From an uncultured Actinomycetes bacterium (GTDB lineage Bacteria > Actinomycetota > Actinomycetes > Nanopelagicales > Nanopelagicaceae): a DNA stretch of 5,490 bases. Below the pieces are notes generated by a model. That model was not told where the DNA came from. It made no database searches and was given only the letters and a program-made list of their open reading frames with translations. Both the position numbers and the translations under genes were made by a program. The stretch lies in the NCBI GenBank assembly GCA_903844585.1, contig CAIMUD010000229.1:1-5490 (forward strand), read 5' to 3'. Shown here one piece after another: positions 1 to 5,444 of this stretch (its first letter is position 1; the number at the start of each line of letters is the position of its first letter).

Positions 1-33
1 AAAAAGGGGCACTTTCACGAGTGCCCCTTTTTT
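1..33 (+). terminator. Rho-independent terminator, possibly bidirectional
   Basis: A perfect 7-bp GC-rich stem is visible: GGGGCAC at 6-12 pairs with GTGCCCC at 21-27 around an 8-nt loop, followed by six T residues at 28-33. Five A residues at 1-5 precede the stem, so the A and T tracts can extend the helix and the element could also terminate on the minus strand. It most likely ends a + strand transcript whose gene lies before the window. Folding energy was not computed. Confidence 0.9.
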
Positions 34-88
34 ATTTCCCTTAAACTAAATTCAGTAAAAGAAAAATAAATAGCGATGGAGTTTGAAA
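34..88 (+). promoter_or_regulatory. Short AT-rich leader with ribosome binding site for the TPR-like gene
   Basis: The 55 bases between the terminator and the first gene are AT-rich and must hold the promoter if the terminator is effective. I could not identify a convincing -35/-10 pair. A Shine-Dalgarno-like GGAG lies at 78-81, 7 nt before the ATG at 89. This favours that ATG over the in-frame TTG at 83, which would sit 1 nt from the same GGAG. Confidence 0.5.
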
Positions 89-1006
89 ATGGAAGATAGA
101 AATAAACGTCCTTCGACAGGCCGTCCTTCTTCGCGTCCAAATTCTTCTTCTTCTTCTTCTTCCGGTCCACACGCAGGTAGATCTTCAAAACCAAGTGGAG
201 CTAATCGTGATCGCCGCCGTGAAGATTTACCGGCGCGAGGTGGTTCAGCAAATAGAGCTGGTGCGCCTAGGCAAGTTCGTACAGGATCAGATCCACGCGG
301 TGCTCGCCCGGCACCCATTGAACGTGATCAATCTAGGCTTCGTCCAAGAATTTTTGAACCCGATATCCCAGAAGAGATTACCGGCGAAGAGTTAGATAAG
401 AGTGTGCGCGCAGAGTTATTGAGCCTCTCTGCTGAAAATGCAAAAGTTGTTGCTAGGCATTTAGCTTGCATCAACCTATATATGGATTCTGATCCCGAGC
501 TAGCGCATAAGCACGGAGTTGCTGCGGCTCATCACGCGGGACGATTGGCCGTAGTACGCGAAAGTGCTGGTTATGCTGCTTATCGCGCAGGACATTACGA
601 AATTGCTTTAAAGGAACTTCGCGCAGCCAACCGTATTTCCGGAGATGTTTCAGCATGGCCGGTAATGGCAGATTGTGAACGCGGGCTAGGTAGACCTCTG
701 AAAGCCCTTGATTTAGCTGGGTCGCCTGAAGTTAAGCAGTTAGCGAAAGCGCAAGAGATCGAGATGCGAATCGTTGCATCGGGTGCAAGGCGAGATCTGG
801 GCGAGATTGATGCAGCGGTAATAACTCTGACATGCAAAGAGTTGAAGGAAGAGAGCGAAGAGTGGGCGGTGCGCCTTAGATACGCTTATGCAGATGCGCT
901 TTCTGCGGCAGGGCGCGCTAGTGAATCGCGTGAATGGTTTAAGAAATGCGCCGAAATCGATTTAGACGAATTTACCGATGCAAATGAACGCGCTCTTTCA
1001 CAGTAG
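89..1006 (+). CDS. TPR-like repeat protein with disordered serine/arginine-rich N-terminus
   Basis: A 305-aa protein if started at the ATG at 89, which has GGAG 7 nt upstream; an in-frame TTG at 83 would add two residues. Residues 1 to about 86 are low-complexity, rich in Ser, Arg, Pro and Gly, with a run of seven serines at 19-25, and are probably disordered. From about residue 93 (PEEITGEELDKSVRAELL) the protein is alpha-helical in character, with TPR-like pieces such as ESAGYAAYRAGHYEIALKEL, MADCERGLGRPLKALDLA and YAYADALSAAGRASESREWF. I recognise this as the tetratricopeptide-repeat protein that many Actinobacteria encode a few genes upstream of tlyA. Its biochemical role is unknown; TPR folds usually mediate protein-protein contacts. 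There is no signal peptide or membrane segment, so it is probably cytoplasmic. It lies directly after a terminator and before a 99-bp spacer, so it may be transcribed separately from the downstream genes. Confidence 0.88.
   Translation: MEDRNKRPSTGRPSSRPNSSSSSSSGPHAGRSSKPSGANRDRRREDLPARGGSANRAGAPRQVRTGSDPRGARPAPIERDQSRLRPRIFEPDIPEEITGEELDKSVRAELLSLSAENAKVVARHLACINLYMDSDPELAHKHGVAAAHHAGRLAVVRESAGYAAYRAGHYEIALKELRAANRISGDVSAWPVMADCERGLGRPLKALDLAGSPEVKQLAKAQEIEMRIVASGARRDLGEIDAAVITLTCKELKEESEEWAVRLRYAYADALSAAGRASESREWFKKCAEIDLDEFTDANERALSQ
142..162 (+). repeat. (TTC)7 trinucleotide microsatellite inside the TPR-like gene
   Basis: Seven uninterrupted TTC units are read in the frame TCT and encode most of a run of seven serines (residues 19-25) in the disordered N-terminus. 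Slippage by whole units would change serine number without breaking the frame, so this would tune length and not switch the gene on or off. Confidence 0.9.
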
Positions 1007-1015
1007 TTATACACA
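1007..1015 (+). promoter_or_regulatory. DnaA-box-like nonamer TTATACACA
   Basis: TTATACACA matches the classical DnaA box TTATNCACA at every position and begins immediately after the stop codon of the TPR-like gene. One such match can arise by chance, but a second near match lies close by in the same orientation. Binding is inferred, not shown. Confidence 0.35.
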
Positions 1016-1023
1016 ACGTTTTT

Positions 1024-1032
1024 TTCTCCACA
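1024..1032 (+). promoter_or_regulatory. Second DnaA-box-like nonamer TTCTCCACA
   Basis: TTCTCCACA differs from TTATCCACA at one position and lies 17 bp (start to start) after the first box-like site, same orientation. A third, weaker resemblance, TCAACCACA, occurs at 1061-1069. Confidence 0.25.
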
Positions 1033-1105
1033 AATTCTGTCAGCGGTTCTTGTAACTATCTCAACCACAACTCTGATCGAGTTTGAAAGAGGTTATGAGG
1101 TAGCA

Positions 1106-1486
1106 ATGAGTCCAGTGAATAAGGCTAGTAAGTCGAATAAGGCTAGTAAGTCGAATAAGGTGCCGGTCGAAATAGTTGACGAGGTTGATTACTCTCTCAA
1201 TAATCTGATGTTGCGTGGTCGTGTTTCGGCAGTGGCCAGCGCAAAGGAGTTGCCTAGCGGAGATAAGGTTGTCGAATTTAGAATAATCGTCGCAAGATCC
1301 AAGCGAGCGGGAGTAGACACTCTAGATGTTGGAGCCTGGAGTGCGAAGTCGCGAAAATTTGCACTTTCTCTCAAAGCTGATGAGTGGATTGAGATTCAAG
1401 GCTCCATACATCGCCGCTTCTGGCAGAGTCCAGGCGGTCTTGCAAGCCGATGGCAGGTTGAAGCCGCCGAGATAGTGCGTATATAG
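1106..1486 (+). CDS. SSB-like OB-fold single-stranded DNA-binding protein (short actinobacterial paralogue)
   Basis: A 126-aa protein with an ATG at 1106 preceded by GAGG at 5 nt spacing. Residues 1-19 are a basic, low-complexity extension with a duplicated NKASKS unit. The OB-fold begins near residue 31: SLNNLMLRGRVSAVASAKEL, PSGDKVVEFRIIVAR (50-64), VDTLDVGAWSAKSRKFALSL (70-89), DEWIEIQGSIHRRFW (92-106) and a final strand RWQVEAAEIVRI. This matches the pattern of the short SSB-like proteins found in many Actinobacteria (GRVS, LPSGD, VDTLDC-W, GD-EV-G-RRFF-R). It lacks the long Gly/Pro-rich linker and acidic DDDIPF-type tip of the main replicative SSB, so it is probably an accessory paralogue. 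By family it would bind single-stranded DNA; a role in repair, recombination or uptake is inference. The next gene starts 13 nt downstream. Confidence 0.82.
   Translation: MSPVNKASKSNKASKSNKVPVEIVDEVDYSLNNLMLRGRVSAVASAKELPSGDKVVEFRIIVARSKRAGVDTLDVGAWSAKSRKFALSLKADEWIEIQGSIHRRFWQSPGGLASRWQVEAAEIVRI
1118..1159 (+). repeat. 18-bp tandem repeat, 2.3 copies, in the SSB-like gene
   Basis: The 18-base unit AATAAGGCTAGTAAGTCG occurs twice without change (1118-1135 and 1136-1153) and is followed by its first six bases (1154-1159). It is in frame and encodes NKASKS-NKASKS-NK, a lysine/serine extension ahead of the OB-fold. Copy number could change by recombination or slippage without disturbing the reading frame. 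Confidence 0.95.
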
Positions 1487-1487
1487 A

Positions 1488-1493
1488 TACTCT
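1488..1493 (+). promoter_or_regulatory. Candidate -10 element (TACTCT) for a leaderless transcript of the next gene
   Basis: TACTCT fits TANNNT and lies at -12 to -7 relative to the ATG at 1500, the spacing described for leaderless mRNAs in Actinobacteria. No Shine-Dalgarno sequence is visible before that ATG, which makes leaderless initiation a reasonable alternative to read-through from the SSB-like gene. A six-base match with only three fixed positions is weak by itself. Confidence 0.3.
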
Positions 1494-1499
1494 TTAGCC

Positions 1500-1874
1500 A
1501 TGACCAACCAAAACGCCAACGACCTCTTGTCGACGCTTAAGACCTACATAAATAAGGTATCAGAAGGCGAAAAATCTCCTCAGGAAATTGCAGCCTCATT
1601 AAATACCTGGGCGAGAGAGAGCGCTGATTCACTACGAGCGAAAATAAGCGAAGAAGTTGAAACACAAGTCCACAAACTTGGATTTATTAAGCGCGAGGAA
1701 TTTGATGCACTTGCTCGCCGAGTCGCAAAACTTGATGGTCAAAAAGTTTCCGTGTCACAGAGCGCTAGGCAAAAGAAGAGCGCCACGGCTAAAAAAGTTG
1801 TGAAGAAAACTGGTGCTAAGAAGAGCGCCACGGCTAAAAAAGTTGTGAAGAAAACTGCTAAGAAGAAGGGGTAA
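1500..1874 (+). CDS. Coiled-coil protein with lysine-rich histone H1-like C-terminal tail, function unknown
   Basis: A 124-aa protein in two parts. Residues 1 to about 80 look helical and amphipathic (DLLSTLKTYINKVSEGEKSP, then SADSLRAKISEEVETQVHKL) and end in GFIKREEFDALARRVAKLDG. This last stretch resembles the C-terminal coiled coil of UbiK/YqiC-type proteins and phasin-like helices. Residues 90-124 are almost only Lys, Ala, Ser, Thr and Val, with KKSATAKKVVKKT present twice, resembling the tails of bacterial histone H1-like or HU-tail proteins. Such tails usually bind nucleic acid without sequence specificity, so a nucleoid-associated or RNA-binding role is plausible but inferred. There is no recognisable catalytic motif. 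No Shine-Dalgarno is seen before the ATG at 1500. The gene follows the SSB-like gene by 13 nt and its stop is 3 nt before the next ATG. I do not recognise a gene symbol. Confidence 0.8.
   Translation: MTNQNANDLLSTLKTYINKVSEGEKSPQEIAASLNTWARESADSLRAKISEEVETQVHKLGFIKREEFDALARRVAKLDGQKVSVSQSARQKKSATAKKVVKKTGAKKSATAKKVVKKTAKKKG
1773..1857 (+). repeat. Two identical 40-bp direct repeats encoding the lysine-rich tail
   Basis: Bases 1773-1812 and 1818-1857 are identical over 40 bp with a 45-bp period, in frame, each encoding KKSATAKKVVKKT. The complete nucleotide identity, including third codon positions, points to a recent duplication or ongoing homogenisation and not merely protein-level selection for lysine. 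Confidence 0.95.
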
Positions 1875-1877
1875 GTA

Positions 1878-2051
1878 ATGTTGGAAAACGCCTCAGAGGT
1901 TTCCGCAGCTCATGATGAGCAATCTCTAGTAGAACAAGTAAAGAGCGAGCTTCGAGAAATTGACAGTTCAGATTTATCAGAACATTCGCACCGATTTGAA
2001 GCCTTGCACGAAAAACTAGCTGGCGCACTCAACGCAATCGATGGTTTGTAG
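1878..2051 (+). CDS. Small acidic conserved actinobacterial protein, 57 aa, function unknown
   Basis: A short reading frame runs from the ATG at 1878 to the TAG at 2049-2051. It starts MLENASEVSAAHDEQSLVEQ and continues VKSELREIDSSDLSEHSHRF and EALHEKLAGALNAIDGL. AAGGGG at 1866-1871, inside the end of the previous gene, is a good Shine-Dalgarno 6 nt before the ATG, and the gap to the preceding stop is only 3 nt, which suggests translational coupling. The pattern 'E-L-x-x-(I/L)-D-x-x-x-(L)-x-E-H-x-x-x-(F/Y)-E-x-(L/V)-H-x-x-L-x-x-A-L' resembles small uncharacterised proteins that Actinobacteria often encode immediately before tlyA. It is acidic and predicted helical, with no membrane segment. 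Its position fills the gap between the lysine-rich protein and tlyA. Existence is well supported by ribosome binding site, spacing and family resemblance; function is unknown. Confidence 0.8.
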   Translation: MLENASEVSAAHDEQSLVEQVKSELREIDSSDLSEHSHRFEALHEKLAGALNAIDGL

Positions 2052-2078
2052 AAGAATCTCCAAGAGTTAGAGACGCTA

Positions 2079-2867
2079 ATGAAGACTAGGTTAGATGCCG
2101 AACTTGTGCGCCGCGAGCTCGCGCGCTCGAGGGAACATGCTGCTGACTTGATTGAATCGCGTTCTGTATTGGTTACAGGTATACCAGCAACAAAACCTGC
2201 CACCCAAGTTGATGCAGAGACATCGATAACAATCCAGGGTGATCGCGACGACTTTGTCTCTCGAGGTGGCCACAAATTAGCTGGCGCGCTAGAGGTTTTT
2301 AAAGGTGTTGAAGTTAAGGGCAAGAGGTGTCTTGATGCAGGGGCCTCAACTGGGGGATTTACCGATGTTTTATTGCGTCACGGTGCGCTACTTGTTGTCG
2401 CAGTCGATGTTGGATATGGACAACTTGCCTGGGAGTTACGACAAGATCCGCGTGTGAAAATCTTGGACCGAACAAATATTCGCCATCTGACCGGGGATAT
2501 GGTCGGCGAAGAAATTGATCTTGTTGTTGCTGATCTTTCATTTATATCCCTCTCGTTGGTTTTGCCGGCACTTGCTGCAGTCTCAAAGCCAGGCGCTGAC
2601 TTTGTTCTGATGGTCAAGCCTCAATTTGAAGTTGGTCGCGAGAAACTTGGCGCTGGCGGAGTAGTTCGCGATCCAGTGCTGCGCAAAGCGGCGGTGCAAG
2701 ATGTCGCAGAATCAGCATATGACGTAGGCCTTGGGACAATGGGAATTGCGGCCAGTCCACTACCTGGTCCTGCTGGAAATGTTGAATATTTTCTCTGGCT
2801 GCGACGCGGTGCGCAACCGATAAATCAAGTCGATTTAGATAAAGCGATTGCAGATGGTCCTGCCTAA
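2079..2867 (+). CDS. tlyA: TlyA family 16S/23S rRNA (cytidine-2'-O)-methyltransferase
   Basis: A 262-aa protein, close to the 268 aa of M. tuberculosis TlyA. An S4-like RNA-binding domain occupies about residues 1-60 (RLDAELVRRELARSREHAAD, then VLVTGIPATKPATQVD), followed by the FVSRGGHKLAGAL junction and an FtsJ/RrmJ-type Rossmann methyltransferase. The SAM-binding motif I is LDAGASTGGFTDVLL (85-99). The family's K-D-K-E catalytic set is present as K66, D152 (VVADLSFISL), K180 (LMVKPQFEVG) and E236 (NVEYFLWL). Characterised TlyA enzymes methylate C1409 of 16S rRNA and C1920 of 23S rRNA using S-adenosylmethionine, and loss gives capreomycin resistance in mycobacteria; the same reactions are inferred here. 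The ATG at 2079 gives the usual N-terminus for the family, but only a weak Shine-Dalgarno precedes it. The stop overlaps the next start by one base (TAATG). Confidence 0.95.
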   Translation: MKTRLDAELVRRELARSREHAADLIESRSVLVTGIPATKPATQVDAETSITIQGDRDDFVSRGGHKLAGALEVFKGVEVKGKRCLDAGASTGGFTDVLLRHGALLVVAVDVGYGQLAWELRQDPRVKILDRTNIRHLTGDMVGEEIDLVVADLSFISLSLVLPALAAVSKPGADFVLMVKPQFEVGREKLGAGGVVRDPVLRKAAVQDVAESAYDVGLGTMGIAASPLPGPAGNVEYFLWLRRGAQPINQVDLDKAIADGPA

Positions 2868-3730
2868 TGACCCTAACGACTAGGTACGCGCATTTTGTTG
2901 TTAATCCATCAAAACCGGAGGCGATTGCTGCTGCGACGGAGATTGGAGAGTTGCTGCGCGCATCTGATTTTTTGATTACAACATCCTCTGAAATAAGTAT
3001 TAGCGGGATAAGACAAGTTGAAATCACCGAATCCTTCGAAGCCGAGATAGTTATTGTCTTCGGCGGAGATGGCACAATTTTGCGAGGAGCTGAGGTTTCT
3101 CGAACACGAAATATCCCCTTACTCGGAGTTAACGTAGGGCACGTTGGTTTTATGGCTGAAGTGAAAAGACCAACCAATGCAGCTATCTCTAAAAGCATTA
3201 TCGCCAAAAGTTACGCCGTCGAAGAGCGGATGGTTTTGGGTTACCAGGTTTGGCGAAGTGGCAAAGAAATTGCTAACGGCTGGGCTCTCAATGAAGTGAC
3301 CGTCGAACGCGATGGCACCACAATGGTCGAGCTCTTTGTACAAATTGATGACAGACCACTTTCTAGATGGGGTTGTGACGGTGTCATCTGTGCCACGCCA
3401 ACTGGATCAACTGCCTACGCCTTTAGCGCCGGTGGCCCGGTTCTTTGGCCAGAGATTGACGCTCTTGTCCTTTTGCCTATCTCTGCCCACGCACTCTTTT
3501 CTAGACCAATGGTAATTTCGCCAAAATCCAAAATTGTTATTGAAGTTGAATCTGATGACGCTCTTCTCTCAGCTGATGCTCTGCGTCGTTTTTCTCTCGT
3601 AAAAGGCGATCAGGTATTGGCAACTCGTAGCCAAACTATTGTTAAGTTGGCACACGTTGAACCCACTCTTTTCACGGATAGGCTCGTAGCGAAATTCAAA
3701 TTACCCGTTGAGGGCTGGCGCGGTGAGTGA
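2867..3730 (+). CDS. nadK: NAD kinase (ATP/polyphosphate-NAD kinase)
   Basis: A 287-aa protein of normal length for actinobacterial NAD kinases, which phosphorylate the 2'-hydroxyl of NAD to make NADP. Motifs in order: VFGGDGTILRGAE (64-76) with the GGDG loop and catalytic D68; GVNVGHVGFMAE (87-98); LNEVTVER (141-148) with the NE pair; the Gly-rich segment CDGVICATPTGSTAYAFSAG (170-189), whose GGPV (189-192) completes the block; ISAHALFSRPMV (205-216); and the actinobacterial end FTDRLVAKFKLPVEGWRG. The usual C-terminal DG of the 'CDGRR' strand reads DA (SADALRRFSL). The ATG at 2867 overlaps the tlyA stop, and there is no strong ribosome binding site of its own, so translation is probably coupled to tlyA. 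The end overlaps the recN start by 8 nt. Confidence 0.95.
   Translation: MTLTTRYAHFVVNPSKPEAIAAATEIGELLRASDFLITTSSEISISGIRQVEITESFEAEIVIVFGGDGTILRGAEVSRTRNIPLLGVNVGHVGFMAEVKRPTNAAISKSIIAKSYAVEERMVLGYQVWRSGKEIANGWALNEVTVERDGTTMVELFVQIDDRPLSRWGCDGVICATPTGSTAYAFSAGGPVLWPEIDALVLLPISAHALFSRPMVISPKSKIVIEVESDDALLSADALRRFSLVKGDQVLATRSQTIVKLAHVEPTLFTDRLVAKFKLPVEGWRGE
3710..3714 (+). promoter_or_regulatory. Ribosome binding site that decides the recN start
   Basis: GAGGG lies inside the end of nadK, 8 nt before the GTG at 3723. The longer in-frame start, TTG at 3708, overlaps this same GAGGG and has no ribosome binding site upstream, so GTG at 3723 is the better choice. Confidence 0.65.
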
Positions 3731-5444
3731 TCGTTCATACCTAGAAGAGATTTCGATAAGAAATCTTGGAATTATTGAGTCATCAACTCTTGAACTTGGC
3801 CGTGGCTTAAATGTATTAACCGGTGAAACTGGTGCAGGCAAGACAATGATTCTGACCGCGCTCAACCTTGTACTAGGGGGAAAGAGCGATGTCGCTCTCG
3901 TTCGCACTGGTTCTGATCGTCTCATCGCTAGCGCCACCTTTGATGTAGGCAAGCCTCTCTGGCAAGCACTCGCAGAAGAGGGCGGCGTTGTTGAGGATGG
4001 GTCACTGATCCTCACCCGTTCGGTTAGCGCCGATGGAAAGAGTAAGGCTGCTGCCGGTGGAGTAACTGTTTCAGCATCGGTGCTTAACAATATTGGTTTA
4101 AGTCTTATCGAGGTGCATGGCCAATCGGCAAATGCGCAGATAGTGAAGCCGGCAAAACAGAGAGAATTGCTAGATCGTTTCGGTGGCGCCGAATTGAGTA
4201 GAGCGCTAGTTGGGTATCAGGATAGATACGAAAATTATTTAGATCTAAAAAAGCGTCTACGGGCAATGAAGGATGCATCAACAAAACGCGATGGTGAGAT
4301 TGCAGAGTTAGAGGAGTTTCACGCGGCTTGGACCAAACTTAAAGCTGTTCGAGGTGAGGGTGCTGCCACAGAGGATGAAATCAATAGGCTGTCTAGTGTG
4401 GAAGATCTGCGTCTGGCATCTGATGGCTCACTTGCTTCTCTTGAAGATGAAGGTTCTGGCGCCTTAACCTCACTTGGATCGGCGAGAAAGTTTTTGGAAA
4501 TAGCTAAAGGTAAAGATTCCAAATTAGATCAAATCCTGGCTTCGGTAAGTGAGGCGTTCTTTCTCGCCGATGAGGCAGCGCGCGATCTTGCTTCTTATAC
4601 ATCTGCACTAGAAGCCGACCCGAATAGGTTGGACATATTGCAAACACGCAAGGCGCAAATCAGCGCTTTCGTTGGGCGATGGGGGAGTTCAGGTGATCTC
4701 GATAGTGAGCTAATCAATCTCTCCGAAAGGGCAAAAACTGCCAAATTAGCGATACTGGATTTGCGCGGCGGAGATGAACGAATCGTTGAGTTAGAGAGTG
4801 AATTGTCCGGCGTTAAAAAGGAACTTATATCTTCAGCTAAAACTCTCTCGAAAATACGTACCGAATTCGCCCTGAAATTATCTACAGAAGTTACAACTGA
4901 AATTACTCAACTAGCTATGCCGCACACCGCCTTTCATGTGCAAGTGCATCCAATCGATTTCGCATCTGAGCTAAAAGAATCAGATTTCACGCCACTTGGT
5001 TGCGACGAAGTGGCAATGCTCATTGAGGGCCATCCAGGTGCAACAAAAATTGGACTAGGGAAAGGCGCTAGTGGTGGAGAAATGTCTCGCATCATGCTTG
5101 CCCTCGAGGTTGTGATTGCTAAGACCCACCCAGTGGGGACCTACATTTTTGATGAAGTAGATTCCGGAGTAGGCGGTAAGGCCGCAATTGAAGTGGGAAA
5201 GCGATTACATAAACTAGCCGAGCACTCACAAGTCATTGTTGTTACTCATCTACCGCAAGTGGCTGCATGGGGCGATACCCATTTCGTTGTTAAGAAAACG
5301 AGCGATGGATCGGTTACACAATCTGGAGTCAAGAAGCTTTCGGAGCCTGAACGAGTTGACGAGATAGCACGAATGCTCGCTGGTCTTGAGCAATCGTCGA
5401 GCGCGAAAGAACACGCGAGCGAACTTTTAGCGCTGCGGGCGTAG
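3723..5444 (+). CDS. recN: DNA repair protein RecN (SMC-like ATPase)
   Basis: A 573-aa protein from the GTG at 3723, a typical RecN length. An in-frame TTG at 3708 would add five residues but lacks a ribosome binding site. The N-terminal half of the ATPase head has YLEEISIRNLGIIESSTLEL and the Walker A GETGAGKT (34-41), then the Q-loop region VHGQSANAQ (H132-G-Q134). Residues of about 150-385 form the short antiparallel coiled-coil arms. The C-terminal half has the ABC/SMC signature KGASGGEMSR (447-456), Walker B YIFDEVDSGVGG (474-485) with catalytic E478, and the H-loop VVTHLPQVA (H509). RecN acts early in recombinational repair of double-strand breaks, bringing DNA ends together near RecA filaments. 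It overlaps nadK by 8 nt. In some bacteria recN is SOS-induced, but I see no GAAC-N4-GTTC LexA-type box in about 120 bp before the start, so expression here is probably with the tlyA-nadK unit. All key residues are intact. Confidence 0.96.
   Translation: MSDRSYLEEISIRNLGIIESSTLELGRGLNVLTGETGAGKTMILTALNLVLGGKSDVALVRTGSDRLIASATFDVGKPLWQALAEEGGVVEDGSLILTRSVSADGKSKAAAGGVTVSASVLNNIGLSLIEVHGQSANAQIVKPAKQRELLDRFGGAELSRALVGYQDRYENYLDLKKRLRAMKDASTKRDGEIAELEEFHAAWTKLKAVRGEGAATEDEINRLSSVEDLRLASDGSLASLEDEGSGALTSLGSARKFLEIAKGKDSKLDQILASVSEAFFLADEAARDLASYTSALEADPNRLDILQTRKAQISAFVGRWGSSGDLDSELINLSERAKTAKLAILDLRGGDERIVELESELSGVKKELISSAKTLSKIRTEFALKLSTEVTTEITQLAMPHTAFHVQVHPIDFASELKESDFTPLGCDEVAMLIEGHPGATKIGLGKGASGGEMSRIMLALEVVIAKTHPVGTYIFDEVDSGVGGKAAIEVGKRLHKLAEHSQVIVVTHLPQVAAWGDTHFVVKKTSDGSVTQSGVKKLSEPERVDEIARMLAGLEQSSSAKEHASELLALRA

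Larger units (their letters stand above)
1007..1105 (+). promoter_or_regulatory. Intergenic spacer with putative promoter for the SSB-like gene
   Basis: This 99-bp gap is the longest non-coding stretch after the first gene and probably carries the promoter of the downstream unit. It holds two DnaA-box-like sequences (listed separately), a T7 run at 1019-1025 without a GC stem before it, and a Shine-Dalgarno-like GAGG at 1097-1100 placed 5 nt before the ATG at 1106. I could not pick a confident -35/-10 pair. Confidence 0.45.

Noticed and set aside
83..88. TTG at 83 as start of the TPR-like gene
   Set aside because: The only Shine-Dalgarno, GGAG at 78-81, would be 1 nt from it; the ATG at 89 has proper spacing.
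1019..1025. T7 run as a terminator of the TPR-like gene
   Set aside because: No GC-rich inverted repeat lies immediately before it, so it does not form an intrinsic terminator.
1007..1069. Replication origin
   Set aside because: DnaA-box-like sites are too few and imperfect, there is no dense box cluster or clear unwinding region, and no dnaA, dnaN, rpmH or parAB neighbours are visible.
1118..1857. Tandem repeats as a CRISPR array
   Set aside because: The repeats are in-frame coding duplications with no regular unique spacers and no cas genes nearby.
1910..2323. 137-aa open frame on the minus strand
   Set aside because: It covers the reverse of the 57-aa gene and the S4 part of tlyA, is rich in Ser and Cys, and matches no family I know.
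2614..3207. 197-aa open frame on the minus strand
   Set aside because: It lies opposite the 3' half of tlyA and 5' half of nadK, both with intact family motifs; its translation shows no recognisable domain, so it is an antisense shadow.
3708..3722. TTG at 3708 as start of recN
   Set aside because: It overlaps the GAGGG that serves the GTG at 3723 and has no ribosome binding site of its own.
3701..4090. 129-aa open frame on the minus strand
   Set aside because: It lies opposite the Walker A region of recN and its translation is Ser/Pro/Ala-rich without motifs; a shadow of recN.
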